A DNA stretch of 64,000 nucleotides from Anaerobacillus sp. CMMVII (GCF_025377685.1 NZ_JACEHK010000018.1:1-64000); one strand, 5' to 3'; shown: positions 1 to 9,119, numbered from the stretch's first letter. A program made the numbers and translations. Notes: generated by a model not told the origin, from the letters alone.

Positions 1-579
1 AACTAAAGGATCATCAAAATATATAAGGATATCTTTATACCATTGACAAATTGCTCTTGATAATTCCTTACTGGCAAAATTAAAATCTAAGAGTCACGCA
101 CAACCAGCGGTACAATATCTTGCAATCTGCTGGGGCTATACACCACTTTTTTCGAATAAGTGTTCGCACTTTATCATAAGACAGCAATAGACCTTACGAT
201 TAATAGATACTGGTGCCATAAAACATTAAAAATATCCATCGAATTATGCTCCTTTTTCGTTTATGTAATCATGAATTTCAGACACTAAAAAATTTGCCAC
301 GTACAATCCCCATATAGTGACAATATTATCGTCATTTATTATTTTCGCTATTAAACTCTATATGTAGTGCAGTAGTAACATCTCGAAACTATGTACTTAC
401 TGAAATTTCATAACTTTAAATAACTTATTACTACAAAGTTCATTATTGCCCAATATGTATCATTACTTTTCCTATACCGCCAATACTTTGAACGTATTAG
501 CTTTTGAATCGTAGATAAAAAAGGTTGGCCCTTCAACACTTTGAGCGAAGAGCCCTTAATCTATCTTTAAATTGACGTT
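1..579. other. No intact gene; possible degraded coding remnant
   Basis: No ORF with a plausible start and ribosome binding site is present. On the minus strand over about 1-240 one frame reads as protein-like sequence interrupted by two stops. It contains a Cys-rich stretch (QQIARYCTAGCA) and is followed by a hydrophilic segment. I do not recognise the family, so it may be a decayed gene or chance. A short stretch near 330-420 weakly resembles 34590-34700. Confidence 0.3.
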
Positions 580-911
580 TTATTCCTTGTTTTCTTTTTC
601 ATTTTTCCGCTTGATTTTTTCCTTTATTACTAACTCAACTAATTCTTCCCTATCTCTATTTTTCGTTTGTTTATACGCTTGATGTGTTGTTATAGCCGCT
701 CCTGCTGCAATGATCCCATTAGCAATCCCACTAACTGTAAACCCTAGAGTAAATCCACTTGCAAGAACTCCAACAAATAACAAATCCAAACAATTAACCA
801 ATCTGCCACTTTTGGTGTTCGCTTTAAGGCGTATCCAATAATCATAAGAGCTGGAACTACAACTGCCAATTGCTCGCTAATCTCCACTTGTGAGAGTAAA
901 TCTGTTACCAT
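580..911 (-). pseudogene. Phage holin-like small membrane protein, frameshifted
   Basis: The minus strand starts with ATG at 911 after a GGTGGTGA ribosome binding site. It reads about 37 residues that end near ADWLIVWIC and then drifts out of frame. A second frame (ending at 580) resumes with LLFVGVLASGFTLGF, then GIIAAGAAITTHQAYKQTKN and a lysine/glutamate-rich tail. Joined, the product is about 109 aa with an N-terminal helix, two central hydrophobic helices and a charged tail. That layout matches small phage-type holins (Hol44-like, holin superfamily V). A holin makes membrane pores for endolysin export, but no endolysin gene is adjacent, so this may be a relic or a domesticated holin. The break lies near 800 and is one base. 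Family assignment is from memory of the motif pattern and is moderate. Confidence 0.55.
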
Positions 912-1128
912 ATCAAATCACCACCCTCTTTTTGCTAGTTTATTCTTAATAGATAATAGAGGGAACTGCATTTGTTTATTCTTTTAAAAAATGAGAAATA
1001 TTGTATTGCAAACATTAGTGTTTATACAATATATCTTAGTTTAAACGCCCAGACATTCTCATTATTATTGCATAAGATAAAAGAGATAATGTGTGTAAAC
1101 TGATAAACCTAACCGAGGTGATGATAAG

Positions 1129-1566
1129 ATGAGTAAAAAGAAAGATAACTTACCAACTCCTTTTAATGAACAAACCAATAGCAGATTTCCTTAAATCTAT
1201 CGACGGCTTTTTTAAAGAAGCCTTTCGTAATTTTCATTTCGTAGGAGGTTTTCCAGTACATCAGTACGAAACCAATAGCCACTATATCATCGAAGCACAG
1301 CTACCTGGTGTAAAAAAAGATCAAATTAATCTAGATATCTATAGTAATCATCTAAAAATTAGTGTTCACAATTCAGAAATTATTGAAGAAAAAGATGATA
1401 TTTCTCAAAGTTACCACAGTACAAAATCCTATCAAAAAGCAGAGAGAATTATCATGTTGCCATTTTATATTTCCGAAAGAGATGTGAAAGCTTCTTACCG
1501 TGATGGCTCTTAAAAATTACATTACCTAATAAAGAAGAACGATTGAAATCGAATAATGACTACTAG
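1129..1566 (+). pseudogene. Hsp20/alpha-crystallin family protein, two frameshifts
   Basis: ATG at 1129 follows a GAGGTGATGATAAG ribosome binding site and reads MSKKKDNLPTPFNEQ. It then goes out of frame at the run caaacc near 1170. The main frame (PIADFLKSIDGFFKEAFRNF) carries an alpha-crystallin-type core with YIIEAQLPGVKKDQINLD and LKISVHN. A premature TAA at 1511 is removed by adding one T, after which the frame continues ITLPNKEER to a TAG at 1564-1566. The repaired product is about 145 aa, a usual size for small heat-shock or CotP/CotM-type proteins. The N-terminal overrun could be an inserted A and the C-terminal one is a missing T. Both breaks are single bases, so sequencing error is more likely than decay. 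It would act as an ATP-independent holdase, possibly spore-associated. Confidence 0.75.
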
Positions 1567-1578
1567 GGAGTGATTACG

Positions 1579-1920
1579 ATGTTTTTCAGAAATCAAAGCC
1601 ACCAATTCCCTTACCCACACCAACAACAAATGCACCCCTATCAATACCAAAATCACCATTACTATCCTTATGGTCAGGGACCCTATTATCCACCTATGCC
1701 CTATCCTGGCCAACAAGTGCAGGGACAGGGACAGGTGCAACAACAACAGCAACCAAACCAATCTCAGCCAGTAAATCCACAAATGGGGATGTTTACTGGT
1801 CCAGATGGATCTTTTGATTTCCAAAAAGCAGTAAACCAATTTGACCAAATGATAAAAACAGTAAACCAAGTAAGTCCGATCATGAAACAGATTAGCGCTT
1901 TATTTCCACAAAAAAAATAA
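1579..1920 (+). CDS. yppG: YppG-like spore coat protein
   Basis: ATG at 1579 is chosen because AGGGAG lies 8 bases upstream; the GTG at 1570 overlaps that site. The 113-residue product has an N-terminal two-thirds rich in Gln, Tyr, Pro and His. The conserved C-terminal block contains DGSFDFQKAVNQFDQMIKT followed by NQVSPIMKQISALF. This architecture is typical of the YppG family, whose members are reported in spore coats. It begins 12 bases after the Hsp20-like gene, so the two may be cotranscribed. A palindromic repeat element follows 10 bases after the stop. Assignment rests on the C-terminal block and composition. Confidence 0.75.
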   Translation: MFFRNQSHQFPYPHQQQMHPYQYQNHHYYPYGQGPYYPPMPYPGQQVQGQGQVQQQQQPNQSQPVNPQMGMFTGPDGSFDFQKAVNQFDQMIKTVNQVSPIMKQISALFPQKK

Positions 1921-1930
1921 AAAAAAATTA

Positions 1931-2139
1931 AGAAAAGCGCAAGCGCCCTGCTTAGCCCCGACAAAAGCTACTGACCTCGTTCACAACATGTGTTACTTCT
2001 AGAGTTACTACATGTAGCTTTGCCTCGAGGACCTACTGGACCACAGAGGCAGCATTTAAGTGAACGAAGGTTATTTGACCTCAAAGGGCTGGGTGGCTTG
2101 CGCTAGACAGTTATTACGTTGAAATTTTATACTTTCTTA
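1931..2139 (+). repeat. Interspersed palindromic repeat R1, copy 1
   Basis: It starts AGAAAAGCGCAAGCGCCC and ends with GGCTTGCGCTAGACAG, so the outer arms AGCGCAAGC/GCTTGCGCT pair. Inner GCCCCGA and AGGGCT arms also pair. It is followed by a 30-base tail (ttattacgttgaaatttt and onward) that recurs almost unchanged in copy 2. Other copies are at 26834, 29719, 33955 and 62601, all in this orientation and all 3' of plus-strand genes. Confidence 0.8.
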
Positions 2140-2147
2140 AACTACAA

Positions 2148-2174
2148 AAAAAGCTTGGAAATCCAAGCTTTTTC
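2148..2174 (-). terminator. Rho-independent terminator
   Basis: The inverted repeat AAAGCTTGG/CCAAGCTTT has A/T runs on both sides and sits directly after the stop of the minus-strand gene at 2175. Confidence 0.8.
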
Positions 2175-2378
2175 TTAGTTAAACCCTAAATGTAGAGCTA
2201 GTAAAATTAATGTAATTGCTGGAAGTGAGCTTATAATTGCAAATCCTATAAACGTTAATCCCGTTATACGCAATTTTTCATGTCCTTCTAACTCAGCTAC
2301 CGCCATGTTATATCTTTCTCCTAGCACCCCAGCTATCCCAATGATCCAAATAACGATAATAGCAATAAAATAGCTCAT
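2175..2378 (-). CDS. Two-helix membrane protein, subunit-c-like, lacking the acidic residue
   Basis: The 67-aa product is a membrane hairpin. Helix 1 spans about residues 4-20, then comes a charged loop (ERYNMAVAELEGHEKLR), then helix 2 at about 42-64. Helix 2 reads FIGFAIISSLPAITLIL, which resembles the second helix of F-type ATP synthase subunit c (FIGVALVEALP pattern), but Ser occupies the position of the ion-binding Glu. The start has an AAGGGAGCAGT ribosome binding site. It lies 13 bases after the paralogous hairpin gene at 2392-2607 and ends at a terminator, so the two form one transcription unit. No ATP synthase genes are near. The function is unknown; the subunit-c resemblance is inference from pattern only. 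Confidence 0.7.
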   Translation of the reverse strand: MSYFIAIIVIWIIGIAGVLGERYNMAVAELEGHEKLRITGLTFIGFAIISSLPAITLILLALHLGFN

Positions 2379-2391
2379 ATACTGCTCCCTT

Positions 2392-2607
2392 CTAAAACAT
2401 ATCTAAAATAGCTATGACTATCAAAATAATCGGAATAACTTCAACAATAGCAATATAAACAAACATTTGCGTTTGTGCTTTTTCTACTGCTTGATAATCT
2501 TTTCTTTTCATTCCGTCAACAATTACAGTCATTGATCTTTTATAAACAAACAAAATTCCAAAAACACCTATAATTGAAGCTAATAATAATAATAAACCTG
2601 GATCCAC
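2392..2607 (-). CDS. Two-helix membrane protein, subunit-c-like with conserved Glu
   Basis: The 71-aa product has helix 1 at about residues 4-22, a polar loop with KRKDYQAVEKAQTQ, and helix 2 at about 48-69 reading FVYIAIVEVIPIILIVI. Glu56 followed by a Pro three residues later matches the ion-binding Glu and surroundings of F- and V-type subunit c. Helix 1 lacks the Gly-rich packing motif of true c subunits. AAGGAGGAACATT precedes the ATG. It is the first gene of a two-gene unit with 2175-2378 and is divergent from nfrA. It could be a small ion-translocating or accessory membrane protein. I do not know a characterised homologue. Confidence 0.7.
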   Translation of the reverse strand: MDPGLLLLLASIIGVFGILFVYKRSMTVIVDGMKRKDYQAVEKAQTQMFVYIAIVEVIPIILIVIAILDMF

Positions 2608-2718
2608 AATGTTCCTCCTTATTCTTAATCATAAATGATCCTAAAAATTTTTTTTGCTCACTTTCTATGTTAAAATTTAACTAGAAAAAAAGCAAACCAA
2701 AGATGGAGTTGACCCTAA

Positions 2719-3482
2719 GTGAACAAAACAATAAATCTTTTACAAAGCCACGTTTCAATCAGAGAATTTAAAGATGTCGAGCTCTCAGAGGAACAAATAA
2801 CTACCATTATCCAAAGTGCCCAAATGGCTCCGACTTCAAGCTTTATGCAAGCCTATAGTATTATCGGTATTACAAATAAAGAAACGAAACAAAAGCTAGC
2901 TGAACTTGCCGGGAATCAACCTTATGTAGCAAAAATGGCCATTTTTTTGTATTTTGCGCTGATTTTAATCGCCATAAGCTTGGAGCAGAGCTAGAAGGAT
3001 ACAATGAGCCTTTGGCTACAGAAAGCACAGAAAAATTTCTGGTTGGAGCCGTTGATGCTGCATTAGCTGCTCAAAATGCTGTAATTGCTGCTGAGTCCAT
3101 GGGGCTTGGGACTGTATACATTGGTGGTATTAGGAGTAATATCGAGGAAGTTAGTCAGCTTTTAAAGCTCCCAAAACACGTCATCCCAATTGTTGGACTA
3201 GCTGTAGGGTATCCTGACCAAGAGCCGAGCATAAAGCCCCGGCTACCAATGGAAAATGTGTATCACAAAGACGAATATCAAGCGAATGATGATATAATGA
3301 AAACACAACTAAATCAATACAATCAGATTATTTCTACATATTACTCTGAAAGAACAAATGGGACTAGAAAAGATCGTTGGACAGAGCAAATGACTAAAAT
3401 GTTGGCTACAGAAAGAAGAGTAACACTAAAAAGTTTTCTTGAACAAAAGGGTTATTTACAAAATAAATTTCGTAAATATTGA
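2719..3482 (+). pseudogene. nfrA: NfrA-type NADPH flavin oxidoreductase, frameshifted
   Basis: GTG at 2719 opens a frame with SIREFKDVELSEEQI and GNQPYVAK, then runs out of frame at 2994. The downstream frame contains VGAVDAALAAQNAVIAAESM and GLGTVYIGGIR and ends at 3482. Adding one A to the A-run near 2936 restores NGHFFVFCADLNRH, a hallmark of B. subtilis NfrA. The repaired product is about 254 aa, the usual family length. NfrA binds FMN and reduces flavins, nitroaromatics and quinone-like compounds with NAD(P)H in the cytoplasm, and is a Spx-dependent stress gene in B. subtilis. Here spx lies in the same window. The gene stands alone and ends at a strong terminator. Only one homopolymer base is missing, so the gene is probably intact in the organism. 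Confidence 0.88.
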
Positions 3483-3484
3483 AA

Positions 3485-3517
3485 GGCCTAACTAAAATAC
3501 TGGTTAGGCCCTTTTTT
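3485..3517 (+). terminator. Rho-independent terminator after nfrA
   Basis: The stem GGCCTAAC/GTTAGGCC with an 10-base loop is followed by CTTTTTT. It also lies at the end of the convergent kinase gene and may serve both. Confidence 0.85.
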
Positions 3518-5073
3518 AATGAGTACCAATTAATTTATTTTCAGACGTACTTCCTGAAAAACAGATAAAGAAACTAGTTCCTTCATTACTCGTTTCAACG
3601 GAAATTTCTGCGTGATGCCTCGAAGCAATGCTATAGCAAATCGCCATTCCTAATCCGGTACCGTTTTCTTTTGTTGTAAAAAAAGGTGTCCCGATTTTAT
3701 CTAGTACTTCTTTTTTGATGCCTGGACCTTCATCCTTAATCTGGAGTACAACTTGATTTAATTCATTTAAGAACGTTTTTATTGTTAACACTCCGCCATG
3801 CTTCATTGCTTCTAATCCGTTCAAACCAATATTTAAGATCAATTGCCTCATTTCTTTTTCATCAACGCTTACAGTAGGAATTTCCCCTAAATCCAATTGA
3901 ACGATCTTCGAACTCATAATAGCCTCTGCCTGAAGTAATGGAAAAATTAGTTCGATGATTGCATTAAGACTTTCTACTTTTTTGTTAGTAGCTTTATCTT
4001 TAGCTAATGTTAAAACTCGGTAATAATTCCATTGGCTCGCTTAAGCTCTGATAACATTAAGTTAATATATTGCTCAGATAGTGGTGAGCCCAAATCATTT
4101 TTAGCAATTTGAAGAAAACCAATCACTGTCGTCATTGGGTTTCTAATCTCATGTGCAATACCGGCAGCCATTTCACCTACTAAATTTAAGTTATCTAACC
4201 TTGAGATTTCTTTTTCTAATTTTGTTCGCTCTGTAATATCGGTGATGACACTTAATACACAAGTCTCATCATTTATAAAGATCTTTTCTGTTGATAACAA
4301 CCCTACTCTTACTTCGTTGTTCTTCGTAACATAATTTACCTTGACATTACTTAAGTCTCCCTGTAGGTCCATGGGAATATCACAATCTGCAGAAAAAATT
4401 TCTAAACCATTAGAGGAATTAATCTCTTCTAGATTGTATCCAGTTATGTCACACCAACTTTTGTTTACGTTGACATAACGACCATTAGTTAAGGACCGAA
4501 TTGCTTTTAGGTTAGGGCTGAACTGAAAATTTTTTGGAAGCGCTCTTGAGTAACTTGAAGTTCATTATTACTTAGAATAAGTTCCTTTGTCTTGTCTTGA
4601 ATAAGTTTTTCAAGATTATTATATTGATATTTTAACTCCAGTTGTTGTTCTGCTAATGTATTTTTTTGATACTCAAGTTGTTTCTGTTTTAAATAAATAT
4701 GGACAAAAACGTCGACCTTACTTTTTAGTATGGTCCGATTAAACGGTTTAAAGATGTAATCAACAGCACCATTTAAATAGCCCTCTTTTATATGTTCATT
4801 TGCTTTGCTCAATGCCGTAATAAAAATAATTGGAATATGAGCAGAGGTTTTTCTCCCTTTAATTAACTTTGCCGTTTCAAATCCATTTAGCCCTGGCATT
4901 TGAACGTCTAACAAAATCACTGCAAACTCATTTTGTAATATATAACGCAATGCTTCTTCGCCTGAGTTAGCAAATACGAGTTCATATTTGCTATCAATTA
5001 AGGCTGCTTCTAAAGTTATTAGATTTTCAGGCCGATCATCGACCAGTAAGACTTTTGCTTTAGCTTGATCCAT
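3516..5073 (-). pseudogene. Response regulator-PAS-histidine kinase, two frameshifts
   Basis: ATG at 5073 is preceded by GGAGGGAGCATTTG. The first part is a receiver domain (LLVDDRPENL, phosphoacceptor Asp in ILLDVQMPG, Lys in IFKPF) followed by a coiled coil. Single-base breaks near 4515 and 4015 divide the rest. The middle piece holds a PAS-like region and an H-box with the motif EMAAGIAHEIRNPMTT. The last piece holds the ATPase domain with N-box LILNIGLNG, G1 DEGPGI and G2 GTGLGMAI. The second break is one missing T in a T-run (GAG TTT TTA ACA). The H-box resembles sporulation kinases KinA/KinE. The repaired length is about 518 aa. It is the last gene of a three-gene operon with CheR-like and hybrid kinase genes. 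The input signal is unknown. Confidence 0.8.
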
Positions 5074-5104
5074 CAAATGCTCCCTCCTAGTTGGATATAA
5101 TTGC

Positions 5105-5935
5105 TTAGGTTATCTCTTTTACATATAGCTTATTTGCATAATCTACATCAGAAAAAGCATTAAATGACATGATTGATTCCTGACTACCTAATCCTAAAAA
5201 GCCACCTTCACTTAAACTATCATAAAAAAGTTGAAAGACTCTTTCTTTTAATTCGTTATTAAAGTAAATCAACACATTTCTACAGAGAATGACATGAAAC
5301 TCATTGAATGAGTGATCTGTTGCCAAATTATGCTGGGCAAATATAATATTCTTCTTTAATGCTGGTTCGATGATAACGTGATCTCCATCGACCTTGTAAT
5401 ATTTTGAAAATTCACGGGTACCACCGGCTTCTAGATAATTCCTAGTATAATGCTTCATATGATGTAAAGAAATGATTCCATCTTTTGCTTTTTCGAGAAT
5501 ATCTTCATTAATATCTGTTGCGTATATTCTTGTTTTTTCGTAAAGACCTTCTTCTAGCAATAGAATTGCTAATGAGTAAACTTCCTCTCCCGATGAACAA
5601 CCAGCAATCCATATCCTAAGGACAGGTTGATTTTGCAGAGATGGTATGATATTCAAACGAAAAGACTGAAAAAAACTAGGGTCACGAAACATTTCCGTAA
5701 CAGTTATTGAAAAATTATCTGTAAGTCTTTTCATTAAGTTCGGTTCATAAAGTACTCTTCCCTGATATTCAGAAATAGATGATACTTTAACCTCTCTAGC
5801 ACTATACAAAATACGCCTTTTTATCGATTCGTAAGCATAGTTTCGAAAATCATAACCATACTGTCGATAAATTGCTTCTAGAAATAAAGAAACTTCTATT
5901 TTTTCAATTCGATCTTTTGCTGAAGTGTCTTCCAT
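5105..5935 (-). CDS. CheR-type protein-glutamate methyltransferase
   Basis: The 276-aa protein has the CheR N-terminal helical region (about 10-75, YGYDFRNYAYESIKRR) and a SAM-dependent methyltransferase domain. The SAM-binding motif is IWIAGCSSGEEVYSLAI near residue 105, and IILCRNVLIYF lies near 215-225. Family members methylate glutamates of chemoreceptors. It is not beside chemoreceptor or other che genes and no CheB is present. It lies between a hybrid histidine kinase (16 bases upstream) and a receiver-kinase gene (31 bases downstream). CheR-like proteins in such kinase clusters are likely to act in signal transduction other than flagellar chemotaxis, which is inference here. Confidence 0.9.
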   Translation of the reverse strand: MEDTSAKDRIEKIEVSLFLEAIYRQYGYDFRNYAYESIKRRILYSAREVKVSSISEYQGRVLYEPNLMKRLTDNFSITVTEMFRDPSFFQSFRLNIIPSLQNQPVLRIWIAGCSSGEEVYSLAILLLEEGLYEKTRIYATDINEDILEKAKDGIISLHHMKHYTRNYLEAGGTREFSKYYKVDGDHVIIEPALKKNIIFAQHNLATDHSFNEFHVILCRNVLIYFNNELKERVFQLFYDSLSEGGFLGLGSQESIMSFNAFSDVDYANKLYVKEIT

Positions 5936-5951
5936 AGGACTTCTCCTCCTG

Positions 5952-8618
5952 TTACTTATAAAGCCACACTTTCATTAGTGACAATAGTTGTTCCATTTTT
6001 ACAGGTTTACTAATATAATCAGAAGCTCCAGCACTAATACATTTTTGTCGATCCGCTTTCATTGCTTTTGCTGTTAGGGCAATGATCGGTATATCCTTCA
6101 AATTTTCATTATTTCGAATTTCTACCATTGCCTCATACCCATTCATTTTTGGCATCATGATATCCATAAGAATAATATCCACCTTAGAAGCAGCTAAAAT
6201 GTCCATTGCTTCAAAACCATTCTCAGCGTATAATACATTCATTTTCTCCATTTCTAGTGCACTAGTTAAGGCAAATACATTGCGCATGTCATCATCTACA
6301 ATTAACACTTTGATATTTTCGAATTCTTCAGCTTCACTAGTATCAAAATCAATGTTGTCCTCTGGCAAGACTTCCTCTTCTAGAGTTGCAGCAACCAATA
6401 GATTTTCAAGAGTTGGCTTTTCTTCAATAAGATCAGGTAAGTGTAATGAAAAACTGCTACCTACCCCTTCTTCACTACTTACTTCAATATAACCACCAAG
6501 TAATTGAGATAACTCCCTACTTATCGATAGCCCTAAACCCGTCCCTCCATAATTTCGTGAAGTGGTTCCGTCTACTTGGCTGAAAGCTTCAAAAATACTT
6601 TGGTGTTTATCCTTTGGAATTCCAATTCCAGTATCGGTAACTATGAAACTAATCTTTGAATTCGAATTTCCTGGTTCTATTTTTAAGAGAACTTTTCCGG
6701 TGTTTGTAAATTTAATGGCGTTTGACAGTAAATTTTTTAATATCTGTTTTATTCTTTGATCATCAGTAAAAAGAATTTCTGGTGTTTGATGATCAATGAC
6801 GATTTCGAAATCTAAACCTTTTTTTCTAGCAAGTGGCTCAAATTGTCTATGGACAAAAGCCTTTATTTCACTAATTTCTACCTCTTCAGGAAAGATATCT
6901 AATTTTCCTGATTCAACCTTCGATAAATCTAAGATATCATTAATTAAATTTAGCAGATCCTTCCCAGAAGTGTGAATCGTTTTCGCATACTCAATTTGTT
7001 TTTCGGATAGATTACACTCATTGTTCTCTGAGAGAATTTCCGATAAAATCAACATGCTGTTAAGTGGCGTTCTTAGTTCATGTGACATATTTGCTAAAAA
7101 TTCTGTTTTATATTTTGAACTAAGCAATACCTCTCTGTTTTTCTGTTCAAGATTACTTTTAATTATTTCAAGCTCTTTCGTTTTTTCTTCTGATCGAATA
7201 TTTTCTTTGTATAAGTCTTCATTAATCGTTTTTAGTTCCTCTTGCTGCTGTTGTAATTCTTCTGATTGTGCTTGCAGCTCTTCCGTTAAGGACTGTGATT
7301 CTGTCAATAGTCTTTCAATCTCCATATGATATTGAATGCGATCTAGGTTAGGACCAATAGAATTACAAACTTGTTCGAGCAGTCTTCTCTCTAACGAAGT
7401 AAATTGATCAAATTTAGCTAATTCGAGAATCCCTAGAACTTCACCCTCGAATTGAATCGGAAGAATGATGATAGATGTTGGCGTAGCTCCACCCAGGCCG
7501 GATTTTGTTTCAATATAACCTGCCGGAAGGTTATCTAAAAGAATTACCTTATTATTCACTGCACACTGTCCAACTAAGCCTTCACCTTTATGTATAATTA
7601 ATTCCCCTAAATTCTCTTTACTAACAGCATAAGAAGCTGCCCTCTTAAACCGATTATCGTGCTTAAAGTAGAATACACCGTAAGTTGCCTCAACAGTAAG
7701 AGCAACTTTAGAAATAAATATATTACTAAACGTATTTAACTTTTGCGCACCTTGGAAACTATTTGTTAACTCTGCATATTTAGTTTTCACCCAATTTTCT
7801 TCTTGGAGGGAGTTTTTTAATTCTTTTTCACTGATTGCAAAATGTTCTAGGGCATCCGCCATTTCATTATAAGCTTCTGCGACTTCGTCAAATTCATTAT
7901 TCACTTTTTTGGCTATTCTAGGAATACTCTCAAATGAGTGTTTAGGAATTTTAACCATAATGTCCCGTACAGTATTTAAGCTAATCGAAAAGCTACGTAT
8001 TACTGAAGCTGTGATCATAATAACTAGCAAAAAACTAGAAGAAATTAATATCAGAAATAGTATTATGGTACCCTGGTAGGTTTGAAGCGATTCAGCCAAT
8101 AACATGTCCATTAAATTTTCTTCAGCTACTGTTAGCTGATTAATTCCAGCAATTAAATTCGTTCTCACTTCTGCGTTTTCTACTAATATTAAATGCTTTG
8201 CTTTTTCGTAACTACCTGTCTTAACATATTCTAAGGCCATTTGGATATTTGCGTTAAGCTCATTATTTAGATTTTCTAATTCAAGTAGGAATTTTTTTTG
8301 CTCTTCTTCATCAGACACAAGCATTTTTTTCTGCTCAAATAACATGATCGATTCATAGGTTAATTGACGAATTTCCTCTTCTCCAAGAAGCGGCACTTCA
8401 CCTTTTTCGTGAATAAAATATTCCCTAATAACTCGCGCTTTGGTTTCCGCATTATACTTTAATTCATTGGCTAAATTTACGCGTTCAAAATTATTATAAA
8501 CAATAAATTCCATGTTCACTTTTTGAAGGTTTAGAGTATAGAGAACAATTGAGCAAATCAATACTAAGATTACAAGAATGGTACCAAATCCAACATATAA
8601 TTTCGTTTTTAATTTCAT
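5952..8618 (-). CDS. Membrane hybrid histidine kinase (HAMP-GAF-HisKA-HATPase-REC)
   Basis: ATG at 8618 is chosen because GAAAGGTAATACT lies just upstream; an upstream ATG at 8633 has no site. The 888-aa protein has TM1 near the N-terminus, an extracytoplasmic four-helix sensor of about 150 aa, and TM2 near residue 190. These are followed by a HAMP region, a GAF domain (about 300-440) and a long Gln/Glu-rich coiled coil. The kinase core has H-box FLANMSHELRTPLNSM, N-box LLSNAIKFT, G1 DTGIGIP and G2 GGTGLGLSIS. The C-terminus is a receiver with VLIVDDDMRN, the phosphoacceptor in DIILMDIMMPKMNG and KPVK. It opens the operon with the CheR-like and receiver-kinase genes. Phosphorelay to the downstream receiver is plausible. 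All catalytic residues are present. Confidence 0.93.
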   Translation of the reverse strand: MKLKTKLYVGFGTILVILVLICSIVLYTLNLQKVNMEFIVYNNFERVNLANELKYNAETKARVIREYFIHEKGEVPLLGEEEIRQLTYESIMLFEQKKMLVSDEEEQKKFLLELENLNNELNANIQMALEYVKTGSYEKAKHLILVENAEVRTNLIAGINQLTVAEENLMDMLLAESLQTYQGTIILFLILISSSFLLVIMITASVIRSFSISLNTVRDIMVKIPKHSFESIPRIAKKVNNEFDEVAEAYNEMADALEHFAISEKELKNSLQEENWVKTKYAELTNSFQGAQKLNTFSNIFISKVALTVEATYGVFYFKHDNRFKRAASYAVSKENLGELIIHKGEGLVGQCAVNNKVILLDNLPAGYIETKSGLGGATPTSIIILPIQFEGEVLGILELAKFDQFTSLERRLLEQVCNSIGPNLDRIQYHMEIERLLTESQSLTEELQAQSEELQQQQEELKTINEDLYKENIRSEEKTKELEIIKSNLEQKNREVLLSSKYKTEFLANMSHELRTPLNSMLILSEILSENNECNLSEKQIEYAKTIHTSGKDLLNLINDILDLSKVESGKLDIFPEEVEISEIKAFVHRQFEPLARKKGLDFEIVIDHQTPEILFTDDQRIKQILKNLLSNAIKFTNTGKVLLKIEPGNSNSKISFIVTDTGIGIPKDKHQSIFEAFSQVDGTTSRNYGGTGLGLSISRELSQLLGGYIEVSSEEGVGSSFSLHLPDLIEEKPTLENLLVAATLEEEVLPEDNIDFDTSEAEEFENIKVLIVDDDMRNVFALTSALEMEKMNVLYAENGFEAMDILAASKVDIILMDIMMPKMNGYEAMVEIRNNENLKDIPIIALTAKAMKADRQKCISAGASDYISKPVKMEQLLSLMKVWLYK

Positions 8619-8790
8619 AGTATTACCTTTCATATGTGCGATTATTTTTACAAAAAATGTATCAGACGCTAAAATTTTACAAGAACTCCTTTGATTCTAC
8701 TATAATTTTACTACAGTTACTAGCAATTATTACTAAATTTTACTACTCTAGTGAGAATTCATAATTACCTTAATCACGCTATCTCAAACT

Positions 8791-8826
8791 AAATGAAGTT
8801 GCGAATCGCTTTTGGCAACTTCATTT
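8791..8826. terminator. Hairpin, possible terminator
   Basis: The inverted repeat AAATGAAGTTGC/GGCAACTTCATTT lies in the gap between the kinase operon start and repeat R2. No gene clearly ends here, so its role is uncertain. Confidence 0.45.
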
Positions 8827-8868
8827 AAAATAGTTAACACTACTAATTTTTAAAACGGTCTTTTCTAA

Positions 8869-9065
8869 AGGCTCTTTTCTATAACATTGCTCCTGCGGTT
8901 ACTCGTCGCACAAAAAACTTGTTGCTTTTTAACCTAAAATAATTGGAAAACTTCCTTAGATGAAGATATCACCGAATACAATAGGTAAGAAAAGAGCAGT
9001 GCTTACTAATAAGTAGTGATATCTTTCGATTTTTACAAAAGCAACAAACTTTACGAAAACAGCCT
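8869..9065 (-). repeat. MITE-like repeat R2, copy A (minus orientation)
   Basis: It is the reverse complement of the elements at 24422-24586 and 46151-46345. The ends are AGGCTCTTTTC and CGAAAACAGCCT, which form terminal inverted repeats. It carries the insert with GCGACGAGTAACCGCAGGAGC (one orientation) shared with copy C. The short ORF that crosses it is not a gene. Together with the hairpin upstream it accounts for the 500-base gap 8619-9119. Confidence 0.75.
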
Positions 9066-9069
9066 TTTA

Positions 9070-9112
9070 AAAATAAAAAAGAGACTAACCTTTGGATAAA
9101 GGAAGTCTCTTT
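9070..9112 (-). terminator. Rho-independent terminator of the radical SAM gene
   Basis: Read on the minus strand, the stem AGAGACTTCCTTT/AAAGGTTAGTCTCT is followed by a T-rich run. It starts about 8 bases after the stop. Confidence 0.8.
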
Positions 9113-9119
9113 AATAGTA

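Noticed and set aside
1522-1964. Minus-strand ORFs opposite the YppG-like gene
   Set aside because: They are mirror readings of the Gln/Pro/Tyr-rich gene with no ribosome site and no family match.
6082-7329. Plus-strand ORFs inside the hybrid kinase gene
   Set aside because: The minus strand has a complete, motif-rich kinase; these plus-strand frames are Ser/Phe-rich shadows.
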